A DNA stretch of 64,000 nt from assembly GCA_937775205.1 (NCBI GenBank), contig CALKBX010000003.1:1-64000 (forward strand). The letters run 5' to 3'. The notes under the pieces are model-generated. The model was not told the origin of the DNA. It was given only the letters and a program-made list of their open reading frames with translations, and ran no database searches. The position numbers and the translations under genes are program-made. Positions 60,138-64,000 of the stretch are shown here, piece after piece (within the stretch, counting starts at the first letter, position 1; each line of letters starts with the position of its first letter). The stretch comes from an uncultured Verrucomicrobiae bacterium (GTDB lineage Bacteria; Verrucomicrobiota; Verrucomicrobiia; Limisphaerales; UBA1100).

Positions 60138-60824
60138 ATGATGATTCACGTGAGCCGCGACGGGGAGCAGTTTGGTCCGTACACCTTGGAGGATGCTAAC
60201 GCGTATCTTGCGCAAGGTTCATTGTTGCCCAGCGATCAGGCGTGGTACGAGGGCGCGCCGGATTGGTTGCCTATTATAGAAGTGCCGGGGATTCAATGGG
60301 AAGGCGCGTCGATGGTTGCACCGTCGGTTGCGGCAACCGTCGCGGCGACGGGCGGCAAAACGAAAACCCTAATGTATGCGGGCATCGCGGCGGGGGCGTT
60401 GGCGGTGTTCGGTGTGGTGGGATGGGGCTATCCCGGGGTGTTTAAGAAAAAGGATTCATCCGCATCGATGGACGCCGACTCGTCCGGAAACAAAAAAGGT
60501 GCGGCCGTCTCAACCCCAAGTGCATTAGGCTCAACGAGTTTTGCCAAAACAGCGGAGCCTGTTTTTCGCAAGTACGGTTGCTTCGATTGCCACAGCTCCA
60601 AGGAGAGCAACAAGGTGGAGGCTGATTTTGATTTGAGCGATCGCACCACATGGAGGGCATTTCTCTCGCCCAACCAAGAGGGCAATCCCGCCACGGCGCC
60701 GCTCGTACTCGCCATCACGGCCACCGCCGCCAATGGCAAACCAATGCCCCCAAAAGGCCCGCGCGTCAGTGATGCGGAAGTGGAGACGATTAAAAAATGG
60801 ATCGTCGCCGAATGGGAGATGTAG
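60138..60824 (+). CDS. GYF_2 domain / single-haem cytochrome-c-type membrane protein, tandem paralogue
   Basis: About 228 residues from ATG 60138, with GGGAGGAG nine bases before it. Same order as the preceding protein: GYF_2 (MIHVSRDGEQFGPYTLEDANAYLAQGSLL), membrane helix (LMYAGIAAGALAVFGVVGWG), linker, cytochrome-c-type domain with C-F-D-C-H and KPMPPKGPRVSDAEVETIKKWI. The N-terminal 50 residues are nearly identical to those of the neighbour while the haem domains differ, so the pair arose by tandem duplication and diverged in the outer part. Confidence 0.88.
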   Translation: MMIHVSRDGEQFGPYTLEDANAYLAQGSLLPSDQAWYEGAPDWLPIIEVPGIQWEGASMVAPSVAATVAATGGKTKTLMYAGIAAGALAVFGVVGWGYPGVFKKKDSSASMDADSSGNKKGAAVSTPSALGSTSFAKTAEPVFRKYGCFDCHSSKESNKVEADFDLSDRTTWRAFLSPNQEGNPATAPLVLAITATAANGKPMPPKGPRVSDAEVETIKKWIVAEWEM

Positions 60825-60888
60825 CTTGGGCCGGTGGCTCGGAGGTTGATGGTTGAGAGTTGATGGTTGATGGAAAATTAACCGTCAA

Positions 60889-61392
60889 TCACTTCTTCGA
60901 AAGTTTTTCTAGTTGCGCTCGCAAAGGTTCCAAATCGGGATCAACTGATGCGGCGTTTTTTACGGCGTTGGAATCTACTTCCAGCGCGGAGGCGAGCTCC
61001 TCGGCGGCTTCGTGGATGCGGCCCATTTGCGCGAGGTAACAGGCGAGGTTATACGGGATAACCCATTGATCGGGAAAACTGCCGCGCACGTGGTACAGCA
61101 AATCGAAGGCTTCCTCCGTGCGCTCGAGTTCGTGCAGGGCAAAGGAGCGATGGATCCAGCCGCCGGGTCGTTCGGGTGCCTGCTGCACCAAGAGGTCGGC
61201 AGTCTTTACGCAGGCGGGCCAGTTTTGTTCCTGCGCGAAAAGCAGCCAGCTCACTTCGAGCACGTCCGGATGGCTCAACCGTTTCGCGGCAATCTGCTCC
61301 AACTCCGCTAGCGCCTCGGCGGGGTTGCCCAATTCCAGCCAGCCCTCCGCGGCGCGGAGGTGATGCCGTTCAGCTGGTTTGAGTGTTTTCAT
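60889..61392 (-). CDS. TPR-repeat protein
   Basis: A 167-residue cytoplasmic protein made of about four tetratricopeptide-like helical pairs: AAEGWLELGNPAEALAELEQIA, VSWLLFAQEQNWPACVKTADLL, IHRSFALHELERTEEAFDLL and YNLACYLAQMGRIHEAAEELASALEVD. These mediate protein-protein contacts; the partner is unknown. It is convergent with the GYF_2-cytochrome pair and divergent from the glutamate dehydrogenase gene. Confidence 0.88.
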   Translation of the reverse strand: MKTLKPAERHHLRAAEGWLELGNPAEALAELEQIAAKRLSHPDVLEVSWLLFAQEQNWPACVKTADLLVQQAPERPGGWIHRSFALHELERTEEAFDLLYHVRGSFPDQWVIPYNLACYLAQMGRIHEAAEELASALEVDSNAVKNAASVDPDLEPLRAQLEKLSKK

Positions 61393-61515
61393 CGTTTGTA
61401 AATTCCGCGGTAAATTCTAATTGGTTCCGTAACCAATTCTGTTGGACGGGTGCGGATCGATGTTTTAGGCTACACAGACCTGCGCCTGACACAACATACT
61501 CCAGAAATACAAATT

Positions 61516-62931
61516 ATGCAAAACGGCAATGAACCCACCTTTCGCGAAAATGTTGATCGAATGTTCGACCGCGCCGCCGCCACGCTTGATTTGCCACCGG
61601 GCTTGGCCGATCAAATCCGTACGTGCAACGGAGTGTACCAAGTAAAATTCGGCGTCGAACTGCGCGGCGGTTATCAAGTCATCACCGGTTGGCGCGCGGT
61701 CCACAGCGAGCATCAACTGCCGGTGAAAGGCGGTATTCGCTACGCGTATTTTGCAAATCAGGAAGAAGTGGAGGCACTCGCGGCGTTGATGAGCTACAAG
61801 TGTGCGATTGTCGATGTGCCATTCGGCGGCTCCAAAGGCGCGCTCCGCATTCGGCCCAAAGATTATACCGAGGAAGAACTCGAACACATCACCCGCCGCT
61901 TTACCGCGGAACTGGCCAAACGCGGACTCATCAATCCCGGCCTCAACGTGCCCGCGCCGGATATGGGCACCGGCGAGCGCGAGATGGCGTGGATGGCCGA
62001 TGAGTACCACCAACTTTTCCCCAACGACATCAACGGCTTCGGTTGTGTGACCGGCAAACCGGTTTCGATGGGCGGCATCCTCGGGCGCACGGAGGCTACC
62101 GGACGCGGCGTGCAATTTGGGTTGCGCGAATTTTTCCGGCATCCGCACGATGTGAAATCCGCCGGGCTCACCGGCGATCTCGGCGGCAAAACGATGGTCG
62201 TCCAAGGCCTCGGCAACGTGGGCTATCACGCCTCAAAATTTTTCAGCGAAGAGGATGGCGTGAAAATCACCGCCGTCATCGAACGCGACGGCGCAGTCAT
62301 CAATGACGACGGCCTCGACATTGAGGCGCTCTATCAACACAAGCTCGACACCGGCGGCGTCAAAGGGTTTTCCGGCGCGCAACACATCGAAGACGGCGCG
62401 CCGGTTTTGGAAAAAGAATGCGACATCCTTTTGCCGGCCGCGATGGAAGGCCAAATCACCCGCAAAAACGCCGATCGCATTCAAGCCAAAATCATCGCCG
62501 AAGCCGCCAATGGCCCCGTTACCTTTAATGCCGATCAAACTCTCCGCGAACGCGGCGTGGTCATTATTCCTGATGCATTCCTGAATGCCGGTGGTGTGAC
62601 GGTCTCCTATTTTGAGTGGATCAAAAACCTCTCACATATTCGTTTTGGCCGAATGGAACGCCGCTACGAAGAAGCCAAAGGCCGCGCGCTCGTTGAAGCC
62701 ATCGAGGAAGCCGTTGGCAAAAAAGTCAGCGACAGCATCACCCAACGCCTCATCCAAGGCGCTGACGAACTCACCCTCGTCCGCTCCGGCCTCGATGACA
62801 CCATGCGCGAATCGTACAATATGATTGCGGAAATTTATCGCACCCGCGATAACGTGGAAGACCTCCGCACCGCCGCCTTCGTCCTCGCCATCGAAAAAAT
62901 CGCTAACTGCTACAGCAGTATGGAGCTTTAG
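61516..62931 (+). CDS. Glutamate dehydrogenase (Glu/Leu/Phe/Val dehydrogenase family)
   Basis: About 471 residues from ATG 61516; the frame is open upstream but those residues do not match the family. Catalyses reversible oxidative deamination of glutamate to 2-oxoglutarate and ammonia. Visible landmarks are GGYQVITGWRAVHSEHQLPVKGGIRY, the catalytic Lys segment AIVDVPFGGSKGALRI, NPGLNVPAPDMGTGEREMAWM with the catalytic Asp, GKPVSMGGILGRTEATGRGV and the Rossmann turn VVQGLGNVGYHASKFF. The hexameric NAD-type small GDH class fits best. Stands alone, with no obvious operon partner. Confidence 0.95.
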   Translation: MQNGNEPTFRENVDRMFDRAAATLDLPPGLADQIRTCNGVYQVKFGVELRGGYQVITGWRAVHSEHQLPVKGGIRYAYFANQEEVEALAALMSYKCAIVDVPFGGSKGALRIRPKDYTEEELEHITRRFTAELAKRGLINPGLNVPAPDMGTGEREMAWMADEYHQLFPNDINGFGCVTGKPVSMGGILGRTEATGRGVQFGLREFFRHPHDVKSAGLTGDLGGKTMVVQGLGNVGYHASKFFSEEDGVKITAVIERDGAVINDDGLDIEALYQHKLDTGGVKGFSGAQHIEDGAPVLEKECDILLPAAMEGQITRKNADRIQAKIIAEAANGPVTFNADQTLRERGVVIIPDAFLNAGGVTVSYFEWIKNLSHIRFGRMERRYEEAKGRALVEAIEEAVGKKVSDSITQRLIQGADELTLVRSGLDDTMRESYNMIAEIYRTRDNVEDLRTAAFVLAIEKIANCYSSMEL

Positions 62932-62950
62932 TTAAGCGGATTGCCCGGAA

Positions 62951-64000
62951 CTATTTCTGGAATCTCCAAAGATGCCCGGCGGTGCGGATGAATAGCGCCC
63001 CATCGGCGACCGCGGGTGAGGCGAGTGTACGTTCGCCAAGATCGTTTTTTGCGAGGACTCTGAATTTTCTTCCCTCTTCCAACACCGTCACCACACCGGC
63101 TTCGTTGGAGAAATACAATTTGCCGTCGGCGTAAATGGGAGAGGCCGAGTGGCCGCCGCCCAATCGTTCGGTCCAAATCACTTTACCCGTTTTGGCCTCC
63201 ACGCAACTGGCGATGCCGCCATCGGATACCATATAAAGCTCGTCCCCCACCAGCAACATGCTTGGCGTGTGCGGCGCGCCTTTGGCCAACGTCCATCCCG
63301 CATGCGATTCCGTCACGTCACCTTTGCCGCCGAGCTTTACCGCGATTGCCGTGGCGCGATCAAAGCCGGAACTGAAATACACCATCCCGTGTCCCACGAC
63401 CGGTCGCGGAATCACCGAGTAACCGCTGAAAGTGGCCTTCCAAATTTCCCGGCCGGTATCCGGGTCATACGCGCCAATCATATCGCTGCCCGGTAGTAAC
63501 ACTTGCGCGCCCGTGCGCAGCACCAATGGCGTGCTGAAGGAAAACTTTCGCTTTGCATTCCCACTACGGTTTATCCGCCAAACCTTCTTTCCATGCTTCG
63601 CATCAAGCGCCATCACAAACGGATCACGTGAACCATCGCAGCTAAAAATCAACTTGCCATTTACCAACACCGGCGTGCCGCCATTGCCGTGTACGGATGA
63701 ATATTTTATTGTCTCGTTTTTCCATATGATCTTTCCTTGAAGATCGAGGCAAGCGGTGCCCATATGGCCAAAGTGAACATAAATACGATCACCGTTCACA
63801 ATCGGGGTGGGACTGGCTTGGCTGTTTTTGCGATGCGTGCGTGAAGGTTTAGCCACACTGATGATTGGACGATTCCACACGAGTTGACCGGTCGCCGCAT
63901 CGAGGCAAAGTGAGTTTAGCGAAAAGCCGGCCCCATGACTGATGGCGGTTGTAAGGTAAATGCGGCTCTTCACAATCACCGGCGAACTCCAGCCCGCGCC
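62951..64000 (-). CDS. PQQ-binding-like beta-propeller protein, N-terminus beyond the window
   Basis: At least 349 residues, open to the window edge; upstream codons reading AGWSSPVIVKSRIYL are the usual blade start of this family, so an internal ATG at 63979 is not the real start. Propeller blades are evident: NSLCLDAATGQLVWNRPI, ASPTPIVNGDRIYVHFGHMG, GGTPVLVNGKLIFSCDGS, PSMLLVGDELYMVSDGG, ASPIYADGKLYFSNEAG, ASPAVADGALFIRTAGH. It is the same type as the protein at 9284-10642. Likely secreted; function unknown. Confidence 0.88.
   Translation of the reverse strand, partial: GAGWSSPVIVKSRIYLTTAISHGAGFSLNSLCLDAATGQLVWNRPIISVAKPSRTHRKNSQASPTPIVNGDRIYVHFGHMGTACLDLQGKIIWKNETIKYSSVHGNGGTPVLVNGKLIFSCDGSRDPFVMALDAKHGKKVWRINRSGNAKRKFSFSTPLVLRTGAQVLLPGSDMIGAYDPDTGREIWKATFSGYSVIPRPVVGHGMVYFSSGFDRATAIAVKLGGKGDVTESHAGWTLAKGAPHTPSMLLVGDELYMVSDGGIASCVEAKTGKVIWTERLGGGHSASPIYADGKLYFSNEAGVVTVLEEGRKFRVLAKNDLGERTLASPAVADGALFIRTAGHLWRFQK

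Noticed and set aside
60840-60875. GTTGATGG micro-repeat after the second cytochrome gene
   Set aside because: Only three or four short imperfect copies; no evident function.

Overview
The window looks like a chromosomal segment from a marine or otherwise aquatic member of the Verrucomicrobiota (Limisphaerales/Pedosphaera-like), or a close planctomycete-type relative. The evidence is the gene content: several secreted sulfatases, a DUF1501 protein, a DUF1080 glycan-binding/hydrolase protein, PQQ-type beta-propellers, GYF_2 domains fused to single-haem c-type cytochromes, alpha/alpha-toroid repeat proteins and a decayed SUMF1-like lipoprotein. No rRNA is present, so the taxonomic call is inference. 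Most of the DNA is GC-rich, with one clearly AT-richer gene (53898-57260).

Layout. 39-9235: small lipoproteins, a sulfatase/DUF1501 pair, an alpha-carbonic anhydrase with a long His-rich repeat that is broken by a 2-base loss, a GYF_2 coiled-coil membrane protein and a TraB-like protein. 9284-14509 (minus): TerC transporter and a PQQ propeller (translationally coupled by TTGA), a toroid repeat protein, and a Gln/Gly/Asn-rich LTXXQ protein ending in a glutaredoxin. 14632-18645 (plus): two MORN-type lipoproteins, an aldehyde dehydrogenase and a CBS protein. 18790-20150: a heavily decayed SUMF1-like pseudogene followed by a 21-bp minisatellite. 20151-22359 (minus): DUF1080 protein and a sulfatase; 22416-24381: molybdenum-carrier-like protein, LysM-amidase and a frameshifted TerB-like gene.

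24530-39105 is the most interesting region: an almost contiguous, overlapping plus-strand operon that reads as a complete sialic-acid scavenging pathway. In order it holds a GntR/FCD regulator with a palindrome in front, a mutarotase-like Kelch/sodium-solute symporter fusion, a sialidase-sulfatase fusion, a phytanoyl-CoA-type dioxygenase, a second BNR protein, a sulfatase/sialate-O-acetylesterase fusion, N-acetylneuraminate lyase and N-acylglucosamine 2-epimerase. The fusions suggest the substrate is sulfated and O-acetylated sialic acid. A SMUG1-type uracil-DNA glycosylase lies antisense inside the operon, bracketed by two hairpin elements.

40258-53888 (perhaps to 57260) is a second large plus-strand operon of Bat/aerotolerance type: MoxR ATPase, DUF58, two von Willebrand-type membrane proteins, a DUF4175-like membrane protein, a giant coiled-coil protein with two 15-bp-unit arrays, a toroid repeat protein and a PA14/coiled-coil protein. 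A tRNA-Lys(CUU) follows, then an SLC13/TrkA-C permease, a tandem pair of GYF_2-cytochrome proteins, a TPR protein, glutamate dehydrogenase and a PQQ propeller truncated by the right edge. Several genes carry single frame breaks (carbonic anhydrase, symporter, TerB-like, O-acetylesterase stop), so either read/assembly indels or real decay must be considered.
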